NCBI GenBank assembly: GCA_039619475.1
Contig: CM077116.1
Location: 304,952,464 to 305,016,463, forward strand
Reading direction: 5' to 3'
DNA length: 64,000 nt
From: Icerya purchasi
Lineage: Eukaryota > Arthropoda > Insecta > Hemiptera > Monophlebidae
The translations under genes and the position numbers were made by a program. How positions within the stretch are numbered: the stretch's first letter is position 1; each line of letters begins with the position of its first letter. The notes below the pieces were generated by a model that saw nothing but the letters and a program-made list of their open reading frames with translations, made no database searches and was not told where the DNA came from. Below are positions 1-10,000 of this stretch, one piece after another.

Positions 1-140
1 GCCTTACCACTGATACCCTTTCTCACGTTGGTCGGCAAAAACACGGAAGCTGGGTTTGCGCTCCGGTTTACGTGCTACTCAATTGCGCTGCTACCCTCTA
101 ATTCTCCTATGAATTAAAAGATAATCTCATATTGGCATTT
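1..140 (+). repeat. SINE body/tail fragment, cut by the window edge
   Basis: This stretch aligns by eye with the second half of the tRNA-derived SINE at 37,898-38,335. Shared blocks are the 'CTCACGTTG..TCGGCA' segment, 'CACGGAAGCT', 'TTGCGCTCC', 'TTACGTGCT', 'ATTGCGC' and 'CCTCTAATTCTCCT', in the same order and orientation, with small gaps. The tRNA-like head would lie to the left of the window. No protein is encoded. Confidence 0.7.
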
Positions 141-189
141 AATCAATTTGTGTTTTAAGATAACTAATCGGTTCTGTTGTAACAACACC

Positions 190-690
190 ACACTCCTTTC
201 CGCATATGTTACTCACGAATATGTTGGTGGAGCTGGTTTTTTCTGAGCCACGAGGACGTTCAAGTATTTTCTTTTCAGCTATTTCGCGAGCATTATATTC
301 AACAGTTATAAGTCCTCTTGTAATTGTATGTTTCCAGTGGATACGTTAACGAACAGTTTTTTCCTAGGTATCAAATTGTATGTTGAAGTCCTTGAATGTT
401 TTCCATATAAAATTTTTGTGCGCCCCTAACGGTCTGCCAATCCGCCGTTTGTCCAACGCTTGCTATCTGTAAAATATTTGCTTAAATGCCTGGCGCGTAT
501 TTTTACTAAATGTTCGAACCATCTCGGGCAATTTTTGTAAAATAATATTTGAATCGGCTTACATTGTGGGGCTGTTGTAGCACAGTTCGGTTAAATACTT
601 GATCACGCAACGTATGCATGGTATTCTGTGTAGTACGAGTTGGTGGAAACGTTCTAATTTATTTATGTAGTTTTCACTCAGCGCCTAAGT
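190..690 (-). mobile_element. LINE reverse transcriptase C-terminal remnant
   Basis: Read on the minus strand, broken frames give the pattern that follows the RT core in many AP-endonuclease LINEs. There is a 'LERFHQLVLHRI' segment, then a basic 'KRRIGRPLGAHKNF' stretch like the usual GxRxxGRPxxRxKD block, then 'KTFKDFNI', 'WEKTV' and 'RIHWKHTI' pieces. Several stops and frameshifts interrupt it, so it is a dead fragment. The RT core is not present. The clade is not determined. Confidence 0.6.
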
Positions 691-820
691 TAGCGCAGGT
701 ATTACATTGGACATTAACTATCTGATTGAAATCAGTGAATATTCGCTCTTAAAACCTCTTGCGTTTAAGCGATTAATCGTTGCTAATGTGCTACTTGCAA
801 TTGCTTTGGATTTTTATTCA

Positions 821-834
821 GGATACTTGCAAGG
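821..834. repeat. Left 14-bp target site duplication of the Jockey insert
   Basis: GGATACTTGCAAGG is identical to 1796-1809, which directly follows the poly-A tail of the insert. A perfect 14-bp repeat flanking a 5'-truncated, poly-A-tailed copy is the normal footprint of target-primed reverse transcription. Confidence 0.9.
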
Positions 835-1673
835 ACCTGACCAACCGGCAGTTCAGAATTAGTTATGAGGAAGCGATGTCTGACTGGAGAGAAATATCGG
901 CAGGAATACCACAAGGCAGTGTTTTAGGACCTATCCTTTATCTCCTTTACACAGCCGATATTCCAACGAACAATCATACAGTTATAGCTATGTTTGCTGA
1001 TGACACAGCAATTCTGACCACAAGTAAAATCCAGCAGAGGGCAGCCAAACACTTACAGTCAACAATAAACGAATTAAATACATGGATGAAACGCTGGAAA
1101 ATAAAAGTTAATAGCGAAAAATCGGTGCACATAAACTTCACTTTATGGAAAACTGAGAACATCCCAATGACGCTGAATCAGCAGATAATCCCACAAAAAG
1201 ATTCAGCCAAGTACCTAGGGATGCATCTTGATTCGCGTTTAAATTGGAAGCACCACGTCCGACAAAAATGTTTGGAAATGAAGGCAAAGGTGAGAAGTCT
1301 TTATTGGCTGCTAGGAAGAAACTCGCCGTTATCGATTGAAAACAAACGACTTTTGTATACAGCCATTGTTAAACCTATATGGATTTATGGAATACAGTTG
1401 TGGGGCTGTGCTAGTAGTTCCAACATAAATTGTATACAAAGACGTCAGAACATTGCACTTCGCACGATCACTGCTGCATACAGATTCGAACGCAACGACG
1501 ACATACATCGAGATATGGAAATTCCAATGGTCGTCGATGAAATTACCAGGTTCGCCTGTAAACACGAAAAACGGCTGGAGAAGCATACTAATGTCGAAGT
1601 CATACAACTCCTCGACAACTCTGAGGATATGAGGCGACTTAAACGCCGAAAACCATATGACTTAGTGAAATGA
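835..1673 (+). pseudogene. Partial Jockey ORF2 (reverse transcriptase C-terminal half)
   Basis: The frame runs to TGA at 1671-1673. Visible motifs are 'AGIPQGSVLGPILYLLYTADIP' just upstream of the catalytic 'FADDTAIL' (Y/F-x-D-D box), then 'KYLGMHLDSRLNW' and 'KPIWIYGIQLWGCA', in the order known for Jockey RTs. Endonuclease and RT palm motif A are missing because of 5' truncation. The open frame extends left of 835 into the interrupted LINE only by chance of phase. The protein could not be active. Confidence 0.9.
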
Positions 1674-1795
1674 TGTATAAAGTCGGAGTCACTTCATTGG
1701 AAGTGTAACTCTTTTCACGTGTAGTCAACTTTGTCACCGTTATTGTTAAAGACTAAATTGTCGTCACAATAAAAAATTTAAGAAAAAAAAAAAAA
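835..1795 (+). mobile_element. 5'-truncated Jockey-clade LINE, young insertion
   Basis: A 961-bp insertion made of the 3' part of a Jockey-type element: the end of the RT domain, a short 3' UTR with an AATAAA-like signal near 1768, and a poly-A run at about 1782-1795. It begins inside the RT domain, so it is dead on arrival. The reading frame has no stop or shift and the target duplication is perfect, both of which suggest recent arrival. It is inserted into the LINE that continues at 1796. Confidence 0.92.
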
Positions 1796-1809
1796 GGATA
1801 CTTGCAAGG
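1796..1809. repeat. Right 14-bp target site duplication of the Jockey insert
   Basis: Second copy of GGATACTTGCAAGG, immediately after the poly-A tail ending at 1795 and in frame with the LINE ORF that follows. Confidence 0.9.
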
Positions 1810-1811
1810 TA

Positions 1812-4800
1812 TTTAAATTGATTTACACGTTCGATTGGTTTATTATTTATTTGAATTGTCTGTGTAATTTTGCTTATTTTGCGTTGAAGATAAGGAACCC
1901 CACCCGCGGTCGAAATATTAAGAAAAATAATAGGAAAAAACAAAAATTAGATTTAAAAATAGCCACTTGGAACGTTCGGACACTACTAGATACAACTGCG
2001 GAACGTCCACAAAGGAGAACTGCAATAATTGCACATGAGCTCAAAAAATATGACGTTGATATTGCAGCACTGTGTGAAACCAGACGAGAAGACCAAGGTC
2101 AGTTAACAGAAATACTGGATAAATACACCTTTTTCTGGAAAGGTCGGCCTATAGGGCAAACACGGATTCATGGAGTTGGCTTTACTATAAAAACTCATCT
2201 AGTAGAACTCTTATCAGAACTTCCAACGGGCATAAATGAAAGATTAATAAAGATGAGAATCTTACTTAGCCAAGGTAGACATGCGTCAATTATCTCTGCA
2301 TATGCCCCCACACTTAAGGCAGATCATAACACCAAGGAAAATTTCTACAAGGATCTTCAGGGTATATTGAACAGTATTCCCAAGTCAGATAAAGTCATTC
2401 TCCTTGGTGATTTCAATGCTCGAGTGGGTAAAGACAACGGTATATGGCCGGGAGTACTTGGAAGACACGGCATCAACAACATGAATGACAACGGTCTATT
2501 TCTCTTCAACTTCTGTGCAGCAAACGAACTCACCATTACCAACACAACATTCAGACTAAAAGCGAAGTATAAGACCACATGGAAACACCCCCGCTCAGGT
2601 CACTGGCATCTCATTGACTATGTAATTGTTAAACGCTCAAATTTACGGGATGTCAAGATCACAAGAGTCATGCGCGGTGCAGAGGCGGACACAGACCACC
2701 AAATGGTGCTATCCAAAATGCGCCTACACTTACAACCCCGGATCAAGTATACGACAGCTAATACAAAAAACCTCCGATTGAACATGAAAAGTCTTGAAAA
2801 CCCTATAGTTCGCGATAAACTTAAGTATGAACTACAGGCGGCACTTCACTACGTTAATATCGATTCACAACTCGCACCGGAAGAAAACTGGAATGCAATC
2901 AAGAATATAATCTACCCGCTATCCCTCTCAATATGCGGAACACAAGGAAAGAAGGTAAGAAATGATTGGTTCAAAGATTATCATCAAGACATTGTTAGCC
3001 TAATTCAAGAAAAACAAGTCGCATATCTCCGATATCTGAACAATGAAACCAAAGAAAACAAAGAAGGATTGATGAAAGCTAAAGCACTCCTCCAAAAGAC
3101 TACAAGAAATCTAAAGAATGAATGGTGGATAGCCAAAGCAAACCAACTGCAACAATTCAGTAACTAAAATAATGCAAGAAGTTTTTTCTCTGCGCTTAAG
3201 GAAATCTACGGTCCCACTTGCAATATCTTAATGCCAATTAGAGATGACAATGGTAACAGAATCGTCAATAATGATGAAATACTTGAAACATGGCGGAAGT
3301 ACTACTCGGACCTACTTAACCAGAACCCAAAAACGAATAATGAGGTAATCAGTCTACTTCCACGCTATCCAACTTCCATAGCACTTAGCAAGGACCCTGA
3401 GATTTACGAAGTTGAGAAAGCAATCCGCGAACTTAAAAATGGAAAAGCGCCAGGACCGGATAATATCCCAGCAGAAATTCTAAAGTTGGGGGAATCAGCT
3501 CTAGCAAAACACTTATATAGTCTCTTTCTGACAATTTGGGAATACGAGGAAGTCCCTAAAGACTTCTGTAAGGCAACGATTGTAAGTATCTATAAAAGAA
3601 AGGGTAACAAAGAGGACTGTTCCAATTACCGTGGCATCTCTCTGATATCTGTAACTGGAAAATCATTAGCCAGGTTAATATACAATCGGATTGTTCCAAT
3701 ACTTGACCAAATGATACCTGAATCACAAGCTGGATTTCGTCAAAATCGCAGCTGCATTGATATGATCTTTATCGCCAGGCAACTTCAAGAAAAGGCGGTA
3801 GAGCAAAACACAGACTTGCTTATAGCTTTTATCGACCTGGCCAAAGCATTTGATTCAGTCAACAGAACAATGCTCTTCCAGATACTTATCCAGCTAGGCT
3901 GTCCAGAAAAATTAGTCAATATTATAGCCGCCCTACACAAAGATAACGAAGCCAAAGTTCTGATTCAAGGTAGGTTAACGAAACCGGTGAATGCCTGCGC
4001 TGGCGTAAAGCAAGGATGTGTCCTGGCTCCGATTCTTTTCAACGTTTTTATGACAGCCCTACTCATCATTATTGATAAGAAATTACATTCAAGAGGAATT
4101 GGCATTAACTATAGAACAGATGGTAAATTACTGAACTTATCCCGTCTCAAAGCAAAAATCAAAACAGCTAGGTGCACCATGACCGAAATCCAATATGCAG
4201 ACGACTGCGCGATCCTAGCACACTCCGAAGACGAATTACAGACTATACTACATGTCTTTGATGAAGCGTATAAAGACTTCGGCTTAAGCATTAATATTAA
4301 AAAAACCAAAATATTGTCAAGTAAAAATACCAAGAGTAACATACAAATTCGAGGTGAAACCCCGGAGAATGTTACAAGTTTTCAGTATCTCGGATCTCAC
4401 CTCAGTGCGGGCAATACACTAGATGACGAAATACATCATCGAATTAAAAGTGCTGCGTCGGCATATGCAAAATTAAAAACTAGAGTATTCCACAACAGAA
4501 ATTTAACCATATCCACAAAATCCGCAGTCTTCCGCGCTGTGATTATTCCAACCTTGTTATATGGATCGGAAACATGGACACTGTACAAGCGCCATATCCG
4601 TAAGCTCGAACAATTCCAGCAGCGTCTAATTCGTTACGTCCTAAAGATTAAATGGACGGATTTTATTACCAATGAAGAAGTTCTCAGACGCTTTGGTGTG
4701 GAACGAATAGAGACACTGATATTAACATCGCAATTAAGATGGATAGGTCATGTTGTGCGAATGCAAGATCACCGCTTACCTAAGCGCGTATTCTATGGCG

Positions 4801-5084
4801 AACTGGTGGAAGGACGTAGGACTCGTGGAAGACCAAAGAAACGCTACAAAGATCATATCGCCACCATGCTTCGGGATGCGAATATCAACAAGGATTGGGA
4901 AAATGCTGCGCAAAACCGGCAGGAATGGAAAAAGGTGTCTCAGGAGGTGGTAGAAAATAAACACCACAAGAAAAAGAATAAGGAGCGAGATATGAGTCCG
5001 GATCAGCTATTCGAATGTCACCACTGTGGGAAAACTTGTACTGCTAAAATTGGACTAATCAGCCATCTACGAACACATCGCTGA
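1812..5084 (+). pseudogene. LINE endonuclease-reverse transcriptase ORF with one nonsense codon
   Basis: The endonuclease is marked by 'IATWNVRTLL', 'ETRREDQ', 'LLGDFNARVG', 'IDYVIVKR' and 'DTDHQMVLS', covering its expected metal- and DNA-binding motifs. After a TAA at 3165-3167 the same frame continues through 'SFFSALKEIYGP', RT motifs 'GKAPGPDNIP', 'NYRGISLIS', 'FIDLAKAFDSVN', 'GVKQGCVLAPILF' and 'QYADDCAIL', and a basic 'GRRTRGRPKKRYKD' tail. It ends with a C2H2 finger (C-x2-C-x12-H-x3-H) close to the stop at 5082-5084. There is no frameshift, only the one in-frame stop. No ATG precedes the endonuclease on the right side of the Jockey insert; the likely ATG is at 786, on the other side. 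Confidence 0.85.
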
Positions 5085-5179
5085 ACAAATATATGTGCAT
5101 CTGGGCTACTCGGATACGAGTTCCAGCTATGATGATGATGATGAATTGAACCGATATTGTTGTTTTACTTTTATTTATT

Positions 5180-6000
5180 GATAGACTGAATCTCTTTTAT
5201 AAATGGCTGTTAATAAATTTAATACATCTTGTAATTCTTGTCGGCTATGTGTACAACAGCGTCATAATCAGCGTATTGCAGACCGAAAATTTCTTAAGTA
5301 TTCCATTTAGTGTATGCTTTAAATTTTTGTGTTGAAAAATCCGCACCTATATTAGTTAAGAATTGAAAAATTTCTTGTAATTAAGTAAATTTGAGAATAG
5401 GAATGTTGTGTTCAGTGAAAATAACGAAGGAGCTAGAGCACGGCCTCGTTCGATATTAGATTTGTTAGTAGGGTTCAAATTTCTCTAGTCGTTGTAGATT
5501 ACAGTGTTTACATTATTTTTGTCTACCAATGATGTAATTTTATTGAACTTCTACGTACAGCCAGCTTTGTGCTTATTTTTTATTAGTAGCTGTTTTTGCA
5601 GAGTATCGAACGTTTTATTAATATTAATAAATGCAACAAATAAATCAATATTATATTCACGGAATTTTTTCGTGAAGTTGCCTTAACTTGAAAATGGAGA
5701 CTGTTCCACATCCAGTACGAAACTTATTCTCTCGGTTTCAGGGGGTACATTTTCAAGGATTTGTATATTACGGCTGAACTGCATTCTGATGCAAAGTTTT
5801 GCAGTGGAGAAAAGGAGCCATATTCTTCTGTAATTTTGACACTCACGTACCTACTTCTAGGAAATCTTTTAAGATGGTTTCATGAACCCTCTATATTTTA
5901 TTGAATAATTTGTGAAACGCGTGTATCATATTCTTACAGTCTAGCTTAAGTAAATCCGGAGGGATGTTATAAAAAAACCCCGGTGGACTTACCTATTGTT
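5180..6000 (-). mobile_element. Degenerate LINE reverse transcriptase fragment
   Basis: On the minus strand, broken frames recall successive RT motifs: a 'GKSTG' start near 6,000, 'REYNIDLFVAFININKTFD' near 5,630 (palm motif A, usually FIDxxKAFD) and 'LQYADYDAVVHIADK' near 5,260 (the catalytic YADD box decayed to YADY). Many stops and shifts are present. The fragment lies back to back with the plus-strand LINE ending at 5,145. Confidence 0.65.
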
Positions 6001-6871
6001 GTTGGTTTTACTGCATCATTTGTTCCCTTTGTGGTTATATTAGGCATCAGTCTTTGGCAAGTTTAAGAAAAGCCCGCTTTCGAATTATTATTCGGTAACT
6101 TTTCAAAATAGTATTTCCACTTTTGTTCATTACTATGTTATAATATCACGATAATGCTGGAGTTGGAAGCCAAAGAAACAAAAGCAGATTGGAATTATCG
6201 TTAGAAAATGACTTACGTCGGTGGTAAACGGATAAGAATTAACGGTGGCAAAGGGTAAGATGGCCGAACTGCAACGAAAGACGACACGAAAAAAAATTCG
6301 CGCGAAAATTTTCATTATTAATTAGAAGTTCAAGAAAATAAAGTTCCAGCCGATTTTACACGAGGTAAAAACATATGAAAATGAAGAACAACGCAAAGGT
6401 TTTATCGCTGGCAAGTAATTTCACTGATTGGAGACGAACGTTTTTTAAACTGTTTTTAATAAAGTAAAATTCTCGATTTGTAATTCTTTTAAATTAAGGG
6501 CTTTTTACTCCTTAACACGGTTCACTAAGGACCAAATGGATTTCTTTGAAACCGGCTTTTTTTATATTCCAGGAAAAAAATAAAAAATAAAAATTGTTTC
6601 CATTGGGTAATTATTCTTTCTCAGTCGAAATACAACTCGCTGATGAGTTGTCTTCGTCCAGTTTCCACATTTTCGCTCCCATCTCTTCGTATTATTACGT
6701 AAGTAATAATAATATGTATTTTAGTTGGAAAAAATAATGTTTTTTAATTTTGTTTCGATAAATGATAATTGTAACATTTTGATCTGATTAAACTGATAAA
6801 CGTATAATCTTGAAACTCATTATTTATTAATTACTTAAAATTAATTAATTAATTTATAATTATTTTTTCAG
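6001..6871. other. AT-rich sequence before the first recognised attractin exon
   Basis: No exon, repeat family or RNA gene is recognised here. It ends in a pyrimidine-rich tract and AG at 6870-6871, the acceptor of attractin exon 1 of this window, so it is probably intron. Confidence 0.6.
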
Positions 6872-7045
6872 GCGAAGATTGCAGTCAGTTAGCCGATAAT
6901 GGATATTGGGAGGTGATACAGCCAAAAGATTTTTTACCCTTTGGTTCCGCTTCACATACAGCAGTTATATGGCGTGATTCAATGTACATTGTTGGTGGAG
7001 AATCGTATAATAGAGCGGAAATGATATACGTGTACGATTTAAACG
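6872..7045 (+). CDS. ATRN: Attractin exon 1 of window: EGF end and Kelch blade 1
   Basis: The acceptor AG is at 6870-6871 and the donor GTACGT follows 7045. It enters with two bases of a split codon and leaves with one. It encodes 'EDCSQLADNGYWEV', the end of an EGF-type segment, followed by 'SASHTAVIWRDSMYIVGGES', a Kelch strand with the double glycine, and 'YVYDLNG'. Confidence 0.9.
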
Positions 7046-10000
7046 GTACGTGAGCTGTAGTACTATGATTACCGTATATTTATTACAAAACAAAAAAATA
7101 CATAAAAGGTAGAATTTATATTTTGGAAAAACGATCGTCATATTTTGAAGATTCATATTCGCGATGAATAAATTTTATGAGTGATATAACCTTTGAAACA
7201 TACTGTTTTTTTAAAAATAATTTTTTAATTCTAATTTTTGAAATCCTGTGCACTTTTTATTATTATTATTATTATTATTACGTCATGTACAGCCTTGTGG
7301 CAAGATGCGTGAGTATTGTTAGGATTTAAATTAGGGAGTAGAGATTGGTAGCTTTCAGGAAGGAGAAAAGGTTGAGAGTTTTGATATCATTGTTTGAAAG
7401 TAGGGATTCAAGAGATTCGTTTCGGATGTGTAGGTTTCTTTGGGTTTGGAATTTTGGACAATCGATTAGAATGTGTTTGATGGAGACGGAGACTGTGCAG
7501 GATTCACATATAGGACGAGGCTGTTTGTTTAGTATATAACCGTGAGTGAGAGCTGAATGACATGTTCTTAGTCTGAATAGTACGACTTCGTATTTTCTAG
7601 AATTTTGATAAAAGGTTCGCCAAATATCTATGGATTTCTTTTATGGTTTTTAATTTATTTGTGTCTGGAATCTGATTCCAGTATTGTTGAAAGGATTTAT
7701 GTGCTAATGATTTACTGGAGGTTTTCAAGTCTGAGAGAGGAATATTGGTACGTTTGGAATTGGAAAGATGGTTGAGGATAATTTTGCTATTTTATCTGCT
7801 TTCTTATTTTGACCGATGTTGCAATGGGATGGTATCCAACATATTAGCTATTTCTTGGGAAATGGGATGTTGTTTCTTTTTATGATAGTTTTGGATTGTG
7901 AGGAGTGCTGACAATGAGTCTGTTAGAATTAGAATATTGTTTGATGAGAGATCCATAGAGTAGTTTGTGGCTAATTTGAGAGCATAAAGTTCGGTTGAGA
8001 GGAATGCAAAATGTGGAGGTAATGGAAATGGTATTTCATTATGATCGTGAATAATCGAGGCTTCGCTTGATTTGGATCCATCGGTGTATATTTTGATAAA
8101 ATTTGGATATTTGGTAAGGAGGTTGTTAAAATGATGATTATAGATGAGAGGGTTAGATTGGAATTTATCCAAGTGAGTAAGTGACAGATCTATCTTAGGA
8201 GTGTATGAGGACCAGGGTGAATTGATATTGATGGAATGGTGTTGAATATTATTGTTCTTTAAGATAATTGATTTTAGAAAATCGTCATTGGTTGTGAGAG
8301 GGGAAGTTGGAAGGAATCATGAAATGGAGAGGGTTGTTGAAGTTAGGATTTGCGAGGATGTTGAGAATAGTGTTTGTGGAGATAAGATGTCTCCGAATGG
8401 TTAGTGGAGGTTCTAACGATAGGAGTGGTTCGGAAGGCGCCTGTGACTAATCTCAGGCATATATTGTGAATGGTGTTCAGTGAGTCGAGTTGAGATTGAG
8501 CGGCGACTTTCCGTTAATTTTAAATTAATTTAGGAATGATGTTTGTAAAAACCGACATTAACAACTACAGGGTGTTCCATAAATTCGTTAACATTTGAAA
8601 AAATTGTATTAAAAAAACTATCTGACATATGTATATTAGAAATTATTTATTCACGAGATAGCTAATTCATGGGAATTTATCTTTCAAAAATAACATCATC
8701 TAAATGACCACCGTTTCGACTTTTATACTCTTCCAAGCGAGTATTATAATTTTTTGGAGTACTCGTCGGCAAAGAGACGGTGAGATCGCAGACATTTCTT
8801 CAATGATTTTTTCTTTTAGTTGACGCAGTGTCTTTGGTTTATGGATGTGTAGACACGGTTCTTTAAATAACCCCACAAAAATTGTCTGCTGGGGATAAAT
8901 CTGGACTCCTGGGTGACCATGGGATATCGCCTCTTCTGGAAATCAGCTTTCCCGGAAAAATATCTTTGACCACCGGCAGGGACTCTTTGGATGTGTGATA
9001 AGTGACTTCATCTTGCTGAAATCGTGCGTTACGATTGTAGCCAGCGAATTCCAGTAACTTCGGTGCCAAGAACTCCCGTAACATTTTCACATACTCAGCA
9101 GAATTAACAGTGACGACCGTACGGCCGCGAGAATCTTCGAAAAAATAGGGGCCAATGATTCCTTTTGCTGAAATCGCAGCTCATACAGATACCTTAGGCG
9201 AATGAAGTAACCTCTTACGTTTAGCTTCGGGCTTTTCACTGCGCAAATATCTGCAATTCTGTTAACATGTCCGTTGAGGTGGAAATGGGCTTCGTCAGAA
9301 AACAGGATGTTGTCAAAATTACTGAATCGGTCCAGCATTGTTCCAGTATATGATTGGCGTAAATTTAAATCATTAGGTGTTAGTTCCTCACTATATGAAT
9401 CTTATATGGATGTAATTTCAAATCTGATTTCAAAATACGCTGTACAAATGTGCAGGATAATCTTAATTTAGTCGAACGTTTGCGCGTCAATAAATGTGGA
9501 TCTCGTTGAACTGAAACGGAAACTTTCTTCACGTTCTTTTCGTTCCGAGAAGTCCGTGGGTGGCCGGTTTGCTTCACATTTAGTGTCGATCCTGTCTCTT
9601 CGAACGTCCTAACCCACTTCTTTATTAAAGGACCACTCGGAGTATTCAAGTCGCGTAAATCGTATTCAAGGCGAAATAAGTTTCTCACAATAACGAGCGA
9701 AGTATTGTTTAAATAAAAGTGAGGCGATCCATTGCGATAAAATTTTCCGAGAAACGAACTAGCGATAAGACCATTCTCCGTGCCCCGCGTAGCTTGTGTT
9801 TGTGCGGGAAGTTAGATTTAAATTTTGACGAATTTATTGAACACCCTGTATAACTGATTCTTAAATTTTCGGTTTCTTTTTTTTTCTTATTTCGATACAT
9901 CATTTTTTGTGACGGGTTTTTTCGGTGTGACTGATTGGATGCGGCCGATTCAACGCTGCCGAGTAGATGCTTTTATTCGGACTTTTATAAAATTCCCAGC

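Larger units (their letters stand above)
786..5145 (+). mobile_element. AP-endonuclease LINE, nearly intact, interrupted by a Jockey copy
   Basis: A non-LTR retrotransposon whose single long frame holds an endonuclease, a reverse transcriptase and a C-terminal C2H2 finger. Its 3' end is a short GAT-type repeat (about 5,128-5,145), a tail seen in some LINE families. A foreign Jockey copy occupies 835-1795, with the 14-bp target duplicated at 821-834 and 1796-1809. If that insertion and one target copy are discounted, the frame is open back to an ATG at 786, so 786 is taken as the likely start. The RT wording ('NYRGISLIS', 'QYADDCAILAHSEDEL') fits the large RTE/Nimb-like group commonly annotated as 'craniofacial development protein 2-like'; the exact clade is uncertain. 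Confidence 0.8.

Noticed and set aside
974..1607. Two minus-strand open frames opposite the Jockey RT
   Set aside because: Shadows of the real plus-strand coding frame.
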